Source: CAYRTV01 sp964505785 (GTDB lineage Bacteria; Acidobacteriota; Aminicenantia; Aminicenantales; Aminicenantaceae). Taken from it: a stretch of DNA of 64,000 nt. The stretch covers positions 39,381 to 103,380 of the forward strand of contig CAZDJZ010000009.1 of assembly GCA_964505785.1 (NCBI GenBank), written 5' to 3'. This document shows, piece by piece, positions 52,100 to 59,731 of the stretch (position 1 is the stretch's first letter; the number at the start of each line of letters is the position of its first letter). The notes below the pieces were generated by a model, which saw nothing but the letters and a program-made list of their open reading frames with translations, was not told the origin of the DNA and searched no databases. Made by a program: the position numbers and the translations under genes.

Positions 52100-53679
52100 A
52101 GAGAGAAAACCAAAGAAATAAAAAAAGAAAATCCATAAAAACGCGGGTATGGACCATGGCGGATATCCCCGCTATAGTAGAATGCCAAAAAGCGGCCTAC
52201 CATGATATTCCCAAGGATCAATGGTGCGATGAGCGGCACTATGAAATGCAGCTGGAAGCCTTCCCTGAAGGACAATTTTTAGTGGACGTTGACGGACAGG
52301 TCGCGGCCTATGCTACGTCTTTGATTGTTCAGCTCGATGATGAGGCCCACCAATACAGCTATGATGAAATAACCGGCAGCGATACCTTCAGCACTCATGA
52401 TCCCTCAGGCGATACACTATACGGGGCGGATATTGCGGTCCACCCGGATTACCGGAGCCGGGGATGCGCTAAAAGGCTTTATTCCAAGCGAAGGCAGCTG
52501 CTGCGCCGGTATAATCTCCGCCGGATGCTCGCCTTCGGCCGCATGCCGGGTTACCGGAAATTCGCCGGAAATCTGACTCCGGAAGAATATGCGCAGAAAG
52601 TCATAGACGAGGAGTTGGAGGATCCCGCTTTAAGTGTCCACCTGCGAGCCGGTTATTCGGTCAAGCGGGTCATTCTGGACCTTTTCCCGGACCGTTCCAG
52701 CATGAATTACAGCACTTTGTTGGAAATAGAGAATCTCGGCTTCAATTCTCAAAAAAAGCGAATTTCCGCTTCTCCCGTAAGCAAACCGGTTCGTAAAATC
52801 CGCGCCTGCGCAGCTCAATACCGGATGAGGCCGGTTTCCTCCTGGGATGATTTTGTCAGCGGGGTTGAATTTTATGCGGATACGGCCGATACATACCACT
52901 GCCATTTTCTTTTATATCCGGAATACTTCGCGGCCCAGCTGTTCAGCATGATGCCAAGGGATATGACTATCCGGGAAGGAGCACTTAAGCTCTCGGAACA
53001 AACGGAAAAATTCAATCAAATGTTCATGGATATCGCAAAAAAAAGAAACCTTTTTATTATAGGAGGGTCCTACCCGGTACTGCGGGATGGCCGGCTTTAT
53101 AATGTATCTCATCTTTTTACACCCGCTGGAAATATCTATTCTCAGGATAAACTGCATGTGACTCCTGATGAGCGGGAAGAATGGGGGATCACACCGGGAG
53201 AAAGCCTGAATGTGTTTGACACCCCTTACGGCCGGATCGCGATTCTGGTCTGCTATGATATTGAGTTTCCTGAGATCGTGAGGCTTTTGACCCTGGCCGG
53301 GGTTCAAGTCATATTCGTCCCATTCAGCACGGATGAGCGAAAAGCCTATAAACGCATCCGGGTCACGGCCCATGCCAGGGCCATAGAGAATTATATTTAC
53401 ACCGTTATAGCCGGGTGTGTCGGCAATCTCTCCAGCCGGCAGTATCTGCTGAATTACGGTCAGGCCGCTGTTTTTACGCCCAGCGACTTCGGGTTCCCGC
53501 CGGATGCCGTTGCCGGAGAGGCAGATCCAAATTTAGAAACGGTGGTCATTGCGGAGCTGGATTTCGCCATTTTGGCGGAACAGCGCGTGGTCGGCAGTAT
53601 CCGGCCGCTGTTTGACCGGCGGGTGGATTTGTATGATTTGAAATCCATAAAGAAAATCCAAGTCGTTAAAGTTGAGTAA
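52096..53679 (+). CDS. GNAT acetyltransferase fused to a nitrilase-family amidohydrolase
   Basis: 527 residues in two domains. The N-terminal GNAT fold (about 15-215) has the acetyl-CoA loop VHPDYRSRGCAKRLY. The C-terminal carbon-nitrogen hydrolase (about 235-525) has the Glu-Lys-Cys triad in LLYPEYF, DKLHVTPDE and LVCYDIEFPE. The family cleaves amides such as omega-amides or N-carbamoyl groups; the fusion to GNAT recurs in many bacteria without a proven substrate. The start is GTG 52096 because the GNAT domain begins before the first ATG; it overlaps the antiporter stop. It is the last gene of the 47914 operon. Confidence 0.87.
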   Translation: MKRENQRNKKRKSIKTRVWTMADIPAIVECQKAAYHDIPKDQWCDERHYEMQLEAFPEGQFLVDVDGQVAAYATSLIVQLDDEAHQYSYDEITGSDTFSTHDPSGDTLYGADIAVHPDYRSRGCAKRLYSKRRQLLRRYNLRRMLAFGRMPGYRKFAGNLTPEEYAQKVIDEELEDPALSVHLRAGYSVKRVILDLFPDRSSMNYSTLLEIENLGFNSQKKRISASPVSKPVRKIRACAAQYRMRPVSSWDDFVSGVEFYADTADTYHCHFLLYPEYFAAQLFSMMPRDMTIREGALKLSEQTEKFNQMFMDIAKKRNLFIIGGSYPVLRDGRLYNVSHLFTPAGNIYSQDKLHVTPDEREEWGITPGESLNVFDTPYGRIAILVCYDIEFPEIVRLLTLAGVQVIFVPFSTDERKAYKRIRVTAHARAIENYIYTVIAGCVGNLSSRQYLLNYGQAAVFTPSDFGFPPDAVAGEADPNLETVVIAELDFAILAEQRVVGSIRPLFDRRVDLYDLKSIKKIQVVKVE

Positions 53680-53732
53680 GTAAAATTCCTTATTCGCAAA
53701 ATGCTTAAAACGTGAATGGTGAAAGCCGAAAA

Positions 53733-53935
53733 CCGCGAAATGCAAAATGCGAAACGCAAAACGCAAAACGCCTTAAAACCTTTACGAAGAAAAGGACCTT
53801 GGACTACTTCGTCTCGTGAATAGTAAATCCGGTGAATGGTTGCCCTGTGCTTTTAGAAATCATATGTCATCATTTTCAGGGCAATAAAGTAAAGGTTTTC
53901 AGATTTGAGTTTTGAGATTTAAGATTTGAGATAAA
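53733..53935. repeat. Two short-period arrays (7-mers GCAAAAC and TTTGAGA)
   Basis: Bases 53733-53772 repeat (A/T)GC(A/G)AAA with a 7-bp period about five times. Bases 53898-53935 repeat TTTGAGA-type 7-mers four or five times, ending GATAAAAACGA as in the copy at 40210. The remainder of 53680-53988 shows nothing recognisable. Confidence 0.55.
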
Positions 53936-53988
53936 AACGAAGGAATCTCAGAAATTTCGTTCTTCGCTCCCCTTGATGGCCTGTCGCA

Positions 53989-55731
53989 TCACTTCAGTTC
54001 AATTGTTTTTTTTATCTTGCCCGCAAAGCGGGACTGATAGGTTATGGTGATTTGGCCTTTACCTGAAATTAGAAACTGATGGTCGACTTTGCCGAATCCG
54101 GGGACCACCGTGAATTGGATCTCCGGACGGTGTTCTTTGTAATTGACCTCTCCTCGAAAGAAATCTGTGATCTCACCGCCGGCTTTAACCTCGGCTCCTT
54201 CAACTTTAAGACTATCTTTGGGATAGAGTTTTTTACGTACGGAATACGCACTCATGCTGGGGACAGCCCTGTCATTGCTCAAACGGGTTCGCATCCGGTA
54301 GAGATTGGGTCCGGTTTTTTTAATATCGATGATGTCCAATTGAACACGGGGAGCGTGCTTGGCGGAAAATATTATTGCGGAGGCATTGCGGTGGAGCATC
54401 TCCCTAAGCATAAAGGGCGCGGACATCCGGGAGCTCATTTTGACCCAGCCGCCGATTTCAATTTCACCGTAAGTCGGATGATTAAACGGAGTCCATGGTT
54501 TGTACAATTCGCCTTGAGTTAGATGATCGCTGAATCGCAGGCGCTCCCTGGCTTGATCAGGGCCGCGGCGCCTGGATTCTCCGCTTGAGCCGGCTTGCTT
54601 TTCTTGCTCTGCTGTCATGAACGTTTCTTTTTCCGACATATAAACTTCACTGACAAAACCGAATGCTCCGTTGCAGGCCACCATCCATTCCATAAAATCC
54701 CCATAAGTGACGTACAGGTCTTTCCAGCTGACGAGATAACGGTAACCGGGCGTAATGCGTTCGGCCTGATCACCCAGATAATCATACACGGTAATATCCG
54801 ATTGCGGGTATTCCCCCAGCTCTTTGGCGGTGGGCCCGCGCAGAAACATGCCCCCGGCATTATGGATGGCCCAGGCGATACAGATATTGGGCCGGGCGCG
54901 AACATACTCCCCAACGGCTTTTATGCCTTTCCCGGAAAAGGGAAAGGCGCCGCTTCCGGATTGAACATATTCCGGTTTCCAATCAAATCCCCAATTGCGG
55001 TTGGGATCGACATAACCCTCGGCGTCTTCATTGATTTGCCCGTCGCCGTCATTGTCGAGCCCTTCCTGGCCCAGTAAAGTCCATTCGCCTTTTTCTCCGG
55101 GTTTGACCGGGATCATAAGGCGGGGATCTTCCGGGTCGGTTTTATAGCGTCCGAAGGGGTCACGGATGCGCATGCTGCAGATGCTGCCGTCCCCATCCAG
55201 GTCATCCGGGAAATCTTCATTGATCAGACCGTCCCGGTCATCATCTTTAGGAATGCGCAGGCTGCGGCTGCTGCTGGGCGTGTTTGGATCCTGGAAGAAA
55301 TGATAGCGTCCATCCGCATTCACCACCGGAATGACATAGAAACATACCCGGTCCATCAGTTTTTGGACTTCAGGATTATCGGGATAATTCCGCAGTAAAT
55401 AGTCTATTAAATAGAGGCTTATCTCGCCGCCTTGAATTTCATTGCCGTGGATATTGCCGTCCACATATATAGCGGGTTTATTTTGAGGCAGCCCGGTTTC
55501 AGGGTTATTCAGCGTCATGGCATAAATGGCCCGGTCTTCTTCACTGGTACCCACCAGATCCAGCTGAGTGAGATTGGGATAGGCTTCATGCAGGGCTTTA
55601 AGAGAATCAACGATCATGTCATAGGAATAATATTGATCGAAGACCAAAGGCACACTGACGTCTTTTGCGGTTAAAAAGAAACCGGAAACGAAAAAAAGCA
55701 CCATGAAAAAAGACAGCAATAATTTCTTCAT
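53989..55731 (-). CDS. M14-family zinc carboxypeptidase, exported
   Basis: About 580 residues with a signal peptide (1-21). The zinc motif HxxE is His95-Gly-Asn-Glu98 (DGNIHGNE), the substrate-binding Asn-Arg are in PNRNWGFDW (243-251) and the third zinc His is His290 (WAIHNAGG). A Ca-binding-like acidic insert (DDDRDG...DLDGDG, then DNDGDGQINED) separates the motifs, and a beta domain follows at the C-terminus. The start is ATG 55731 with GGGAGG; the frame is open upstream only because it overlaps the preceding gene. Its ATG overlaps the preceding stop (ATGA). It probably removes C-terminal residues from peptides outside the cell membrane. Confidence 0.9.
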   Translation of the reverse strand: MKKLLLSFFMVLFFVSGFFLTAKDVSVPLVFDQYYSYDMIVDSLKALHEAYPNLTQLDLVGTSEEDRAIYAMTLNNPETGLPQNKPAIYVDGNIHGNEIQGGEISLYLIDYLLRNYPDNPEVQKLMDRVCFYVIPVVNADGRYHFFQDPNTPSSSRSLRIPKDDDRDGLINEDFPDDLDGDGSICSMRIRDPFGRYKTDPEDPRLMIPVKPGEKGEWTLLGQEGLDNDGDGQINEDAEGYVDPNRNWGFDWKPEYVQSGSGAFPFSGKGIKAVGEYVRARPNICIAWAIHNAGGMFLRGPTAKELGEYPQSDITVYDYLGDQAERITPGYRYLVSWKDLYVTYGDFMEWMVACNGAFGFVSEVYMSEKETFMTAEQEKQAGSSGESRRRGPDQARERLRFSDHLTQGELYKPWTPFNHPTYGEIEIGGWVKMSSRMSAPFMLREMLHRNASAIIFSAKHAPRVQLDIIDIKKTGPNLYRMRTRLSNDRAVPSMSAYSVRKKLYPKDSLKVEGAEVKAGGEITDFFRGEVNYKEHRPEIQFTVVPGFGKVDHQFLISGKGQITITYQSRFAGKIKKTIELK

Positions 55732-57761
55732 TTTGAACCTCCCAGAGTAATGACCGCGGAATCCTGTCCTGCGTTTTCCGTTTCCGCACGCACGGTAAGT
55801 GGCCCCGGTTTTTCCATCCGGATAAGCCATTCAACTTTCCGGACTTGAGCCCCGCCCAGAGAGGGAATTTTCATGCGGGGCTTGCCCTCCAAAATAGTTA
55901 AGTCAGCTCCTTCAAGGGTTAATATAACCGGCAGAATCCGGTTGTTTCGCTGTCCCATAGCCATGGGGTAAGGCAAGTACCCTTTGTTTTGTACCCAGGC
56001 CCTAATTTTATACATCCCGCTGCCGAGGGATTGGGCCTCTGTTTTATGTAAGGTAATAGAGGCGGTCTTTTTCGCCAATTCAAAAATCCATGGGACTTGA
56101 TTTTCCAAAAGAGCTTTCATTTCAGCGGCCGGCGGAGTTGAGGCCGCATAAGGAACTTCTCCACCGATCTCAACATCTCCCAAAGCCGGATGGGAAAAGG
56201 AACTCCAATTCATAAAGCCCTTTCCTTTCAATTCTGTATCGTTGTAAGCCAGAAAAGCCTTTTGCTCAGGACTTACGCCGTTTTCTTCGGATTGCGGGCC
56301 TGACAGCTGCTTAAGCATAGCGGCCATTTGCTTAGGCGTCATCATCCCGCCCTTGACGGCTTCCATAACTTTTGAGGCAGAGTACTGTTGAGGCACACCG
56401 GCTTCTTTTAGAAAGGCGTCGATTTTTTCTTCTCCCAATTCCAGAAATTCTTCCGGAGTCATCTTTTCCAGTTTCTCCGGTGTGATGCTGTTCCCGGATT
56501 TCTTATCCTCCGGTTTCGGCAGGGACCAGAAATCCAGGCTGAATGAGGGAAGACCCAGGTGATAATACGCCCAGAGTTCAAAGGATCCGTCTTTGGCCCT
56601 GGGGGGATCGAATCGGTCGGGTTCCATATCCCGGTTTTTTAGAAATTCACGGTATTCTTTGGAAACAGCTTCATAATATTTTAGATCTTCAGGCAAGGGA
56701 TTGACTACTGCTCCTAGGCCGAGGAACTGGGCGACCATGGATTCGGTTACTTCCATCCCCTGGGGGGCTAATGGTTCCGCCATTTTCATCACTTCTTCCA
56801 GAGTATAGGTCTGGCCGGGATCAGCACCCAGCATGGAGGCATAGCGCTGCGGAATTTTAATTTCATCCATACTGACAGAGCCGCGCCGGCCGGAGCGCGG
56901 CGGTGTGTGACAAAAGTTCGTCGCACCCAGGGTGATGACCATAGCAATGTCCCGGTGTGATGTCATGAATTTCATTATGGCATACGCTTCCGCCTCGCTG
57001 CCGGCCCAGGGGCCGCCGGTCTTAGTATGATGTTTGAATAAATGCGGAAAATTGATGCCGAGGTTGACGCCGCCTTTTCCATCTTCATTGTATTGGCCGT
57101 CACCGTCATTATCCAGCCCTTCGGAATAGATTTTATATTGCCCCTGTTCGCCTTTTGCCGGATCGGCCTTTTTCATCAACCGGGGCTCGCCGGGAACCGG
57201 CAGCCATTCACCCATCGGATCTTTGACTCTCATTTCAGTAATGACCCCGTCCCTGTTTAGGTCTTCGGGGCCGTCTTCGTCAGTCTGATCGTCCATGTCG
57301 TCATTGTAAGGTGTCCGGTTGCGGGGATTTTGTTGCAGCGGGGTCTGGAAAAAAGCGTCGGCGGCATCAGGGTTTATATTAGGAAGGATATACCAGGTTT
57401 TGTTTTGATATGTTTGCGGTTTGTTCAGAAGTGATTGAATAAGAAAAAGAACCGCCTCGCCGGATAATGGAGTGATCCCTTCAGGGGCGGCGGCGACAAA
57501 AATGGACGGCAGCCGGCGATGCTTCTGTTCAATTTCCCGGCCGATTTCCAGAAGAAAAAGAGTGTGCCCGCCGGGAGATTCCGCCAGCCGGTGAAGGGCG
57601 GTTATCTCAGGGTTGGCTTGATGGAATGCCTCCAAGGCCTGGTTGATTTCTTCCGGATTGTGATACCGTTCGAACCGGATGTTTTCCTGCCCGCCGAATC
57701 CGGATAAAGCCGCGGCCAGCAAAGAAGCGCCGAAAAATATAATAAACCGTGATTTTTTCAT
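55728..57761 (-). CDS. M14-like protein lacking zinc ligands, paired with the active M14
   Basis: About 677 residues with a signal peptide (1-22). It aligns without gaps to the active M14 neighbours around the zinc site, but His and Glu of HxxE are Glu and Thr (PEGITP, 93-98), and the third His is lost (VITLGAT). The acidic Ca-type insert (DDMDDQTDEDGPEDLNRDG, DNDGDGQYNED) is kept. An extra helical region of ~70 residues (about 425-495, containing GEEKIDAFL) is shared only with the 59732 paralogue. It is probably a non-catalytic partner or binding protein. ATG 57761 is preferred over GTG 57767 because GAGGT precedes it. First gene of the dyad operon. Confidence 0.85.
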   Translation of the reverse strand: MKKSRFIIFFGASLLAAALSGFGGQENIRFERYHNPEEINQALEAFHQANPEITALHRLAESPGGHTLFLLEIGREIEQKHRRLPSIFVAAAPEGITPLSGEAVLFLIQSLLNKPQTYQNKTWYILPNINPDAADAFFQTPLQQNPRNRTPYNDDMDDQTDEDGPEDLNRDGVITEMRVKDPMGEWLPVPGEPRLMKKADPAKGEQGQYKIYSEGLDNDGDGQYNEDGKGGVNLGINFPHLFKHHTKTGGPWAGSEAEAYAIMKFMTSHRDIAMVITLGATNFCHTPPRSGRRGSVSMDEIKIPQRYASMLGADPGQTYTLEEVMKMAEPLAPQGMEVTESMVAQFLGLGAVVNPLPEDLKYYEAVSKEYREFLKNRDMEPDRFDPPRAKDGSFELWAYYHLGLPSFSLDFWSLPKPEDKKSGNSITPEKLEKMTPEEFLELGEEKIDAFLKEAGVPQQYSASKVMEAVKGGMMTPKQMAAMLKQLSGPQSEENGVSPEQKAFLAYNDTELKGKGFMNWSSFSHPALGDVEIGGEVPYAASTPPAAEMKALLENQVPWIFELAKKTASITLHKTEAQSLGSGMYKIRAWVQNKGYLPYPMAMGQRNNRILPVILTLEGADLTILEGKPRMKIPSLGGAQVRKVEWLIRMEKPGPLTVRAETENAGQDSAVITLGGSK

Positions 57762-57850
57762 GGTCACCTCACCTCAGCTAAGTTGAATGTTTAATGATAT
57801 ATCCTATTCAAAAAGGACGGAAATAGCAAAGGAATAGAATTATGCAGCTT

Positions 57851-58159
57851 TTTTATCTCAAATCTCAAATCTCAAATCTCAAAACCGCCTTAGAAACCGG
57901 ATATTTTTCTACACGGCATACCTATAATGTAAACGCTCGCGCAGCGAGTAGGTACTGCCTCGCCGGATGTAACGGCCCCGTCTCCAAGAAACGAAGCACT
58001 CTAAGATTCCCGTCACTTCGTTCCGGGAATGACATGGGAGTCGAACGCTCGCGAAGCGAGCCGACTGAACAGACTGAATAGACTGAACAGACTGAATAGA
58101 CCGAATAGACTGAATAGACTTAGATAGACCTAGACGGACTTAGACAGACTTAGAAGGAC
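57851..58159. repeat. 7-mer array, hairpin repeat and inverted 10/9-bp array
   Basis: 57851-57884 carries ATCTCAA 7-mers (inverse of the array at 40210). 57985-58036 is a hairpin-family copy with an ATTCCCG/CGGGAAT stem in minus orientation. 58066-58159 is the short-period array in inverted orientation: six 9-mers (TGAATAGAC type), then four 10-mers (TTAGATAGAC type). No gene is seen in 57768-58197. Confidence 0.65.
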
Positions 58160-58197
58160 TTAAAGAACGCTTTGTTCCTCAGGATAGGACTTTCATG

Positions 58198-59412
58198 TCA
58201 TTTTTGATTTTTATTATAATAACCGCCCCGGTGAGTGACCCGGTAATCCGGATTTTTGACTCGGATTTCTATCTCATTGTAGTCTATCCCGGCTGAACCT
58301 GTCGGTGTGTAATAGAGGATATAATATTGACCGGCTATATCACAGCCTTGCTGGAAAGCATAAAAAGGATTTTGGGAATTATCCACAACGCCGCCAGTGG
58401 TTTTGGCGAGCTGAGTGAAGGTCTTGAACACATCTTCTGATTGTTCCCGCATATCAATGCCGGTATAGTCTTCGATTATTTTATCCATAAAAATGAAATT
58501 AAGAAATATGGAGGCATCGGAAAAGGCCCGCTGCAGAGTTAGGGTATTCAGGCGGATTTGACGATGATAGAACTGCATTAAGTCTTGGATATCCCCGACA
58601 ATATTGTGCTGGTCCTGATACATGCTCACCATCTGGTCCATAATCCGGGCTTGAATTTCCGGGCGGTATTCCCGTTGGTAAAATAAAAAAACATTTTTTT
58701 GGCCGGGGAATTGTTTGATTTGTGCCGCGAAATTAAGAAAGGTTTTTTCTTCAACGAACCGGAGCGTTTCGATTTTTTCCAGTGTATTCCGGTAACTGGA
58801 TAATAAATATTCAATTCCCATGTTGGCGTCCATGCTGGATGTGCTGGAAATGCTTCCCATATGGGAGGTGCCGGAAAGGCTGCGGACCAGACGCTTGAGG
58901 TCCCGCATAAGGCTCCTGTAATCGGAAGAACCGATTTTAATATCTTTGCGCAGGATATCCTTCATCTCTTTCGCCAGTCTATCCGGAGGACGGGATGCCA
59001 GCGCTTCTGAGGGTAAGGTATAATTTTGCCGTGGAGTCATTACGACCAGAGAATCTTGGGGAGTCAGAATATTTTCGAAGAGATGATCAATCGCATCGGC
59101 CAAACGGGGATTGTAATCGGTCAGCTGAAACAAAAGATAGAATACCCGCTGTGTTTGCGGTTGGAATTCACGGTATTCTTCCTGCCGGGAGATGTGCGTG
59201 CCTTCTGCGAGATAAAGAGCTTCAATTTTTTGTTTCAATCCGTTTTCTATCAGCTCAAAATCTTCTATGGTAAGCTTGTCAACGAAATCTTTACCATGGA
59301 AAACACGGACCGGCACCCGGATGGCGGTTTCTTCGGCTTTATGTGTTTCCTGACCCATCCCAATAAATTGGATGAATAAAATACCGGTTAAAACCCATAT
59401 CATTTTTTTCAT
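58198..59412 (-). CDS. VWFA-related (acidobacterial type) domain protein
   Basis: About 404 residues with a signal peptide (1-20). The N-terminal part (RVFHGKDFVDKLTIEDFELIENGLKQ) is the beta region typical of VWFA-related acidobacterial proteins. A long von Willebrand A-like domain follows, ending in the usual GQYYILYYTP and a C-terminal beta strand pair. The metal-site DxSxS motif is not obvious, so ligand binding may differ. The start is ATG 59412, where GGAG stands 6 bp upstream. It sits alone between the two mirror-image M14 operons; co-regulation is possible but no shared promoter is visible. Confidence 0.8.
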   Translation of the reverse strand: MKKMIWVLTGILFIQFIGMGQETHKAEETAIRVPVRVFHGKDFVDKLTIEDFELIENGLKQKIEALYLAEGTHISRQEEYREFQPQTQRVFYLLFQLTDYNPRLADAIDHLFENILTPQDSLVVMTPRQNYTLPSEALASRPPDRLAKEMKDILRKDIKIGSSDYRSLMRDLKRLVRSLSGTSHMGSISSTSSMDANMGIEYLLSSYRNTLEKIETLRFVEEKTFLNFAAQIKQFPGQKNVFLFYQREYRPEIQARIMDQMVSMYQDQHNIVGDIQDLMQFYHRQIRLNTLTLQRAFSDASIFLNFIFMDKIIEDYTGIDMREQSEDVFKTFTQLAKTTGGVVDNSQNPFYAFQQGCDIAGQYYILYYTPTGSAGIDYNEIEIRVKNPDYRVTHRGGYYNKNQK

Positions 59413-59595
59413 GCGGTTCTCCATTATTTTAATTCCTTCCTTGTTAGAAGGAGCTTATCCCATAATCACCCTGTCCTTTTAAAACAAACCGTTCATTATT
59501 ATATAATAAAACGAGGGCAGGACTCAAAACGTTTCATGCTGCAAATGAACTATTATGATTAAATTACGTATTATCCATAAAATGAAGCACTGTCT

Positions 59596-59717
59596 TATCC
59601 TGAGGTACCAAACGACGTAAGGATCTTGTTCTGCTTTATTGCTTGAAATAGGAACGATACAACAAGCACAGCAGCAGAGGATTCTCATGGCCTGCTGACG
59701 CAGGCCTCAGGGTGACA
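59596..59717. repeat. Degenerate hairpin-family repeat
   Basis: TATCCTGAGGTACCAAACGA...GTAAGGATCTTG and a following CTGACGCAGGCCTCAGGGTGACATGA unit, both decayed relatives of the dispersed hairpin family. A 14-bp palindrome TTATTATATAATAA at 59496-59509 is separate. Confidence 0.35.
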
Positions 59718-59731
59718 TGATTGGAGGAGTG

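Noticed and set aside
58198..59412. VWFA protein as a subunit of a MoxR/BatA-type system
   Set aside because: No MoxR ATPase gene or BatA/B partners nearby, and the protein fits the stand-alone acidobacterial VWFA-related family.
59496..59509. Palindrome TTATTATATAATAA as an eighth operator
   Set aside because: It is perfect, but the half-site spacing is 2 bp shorter than in the seven-site family and it lacks the ATATTATA arm; more likely a chance AT-rich palindrome near the VWFA promoter.
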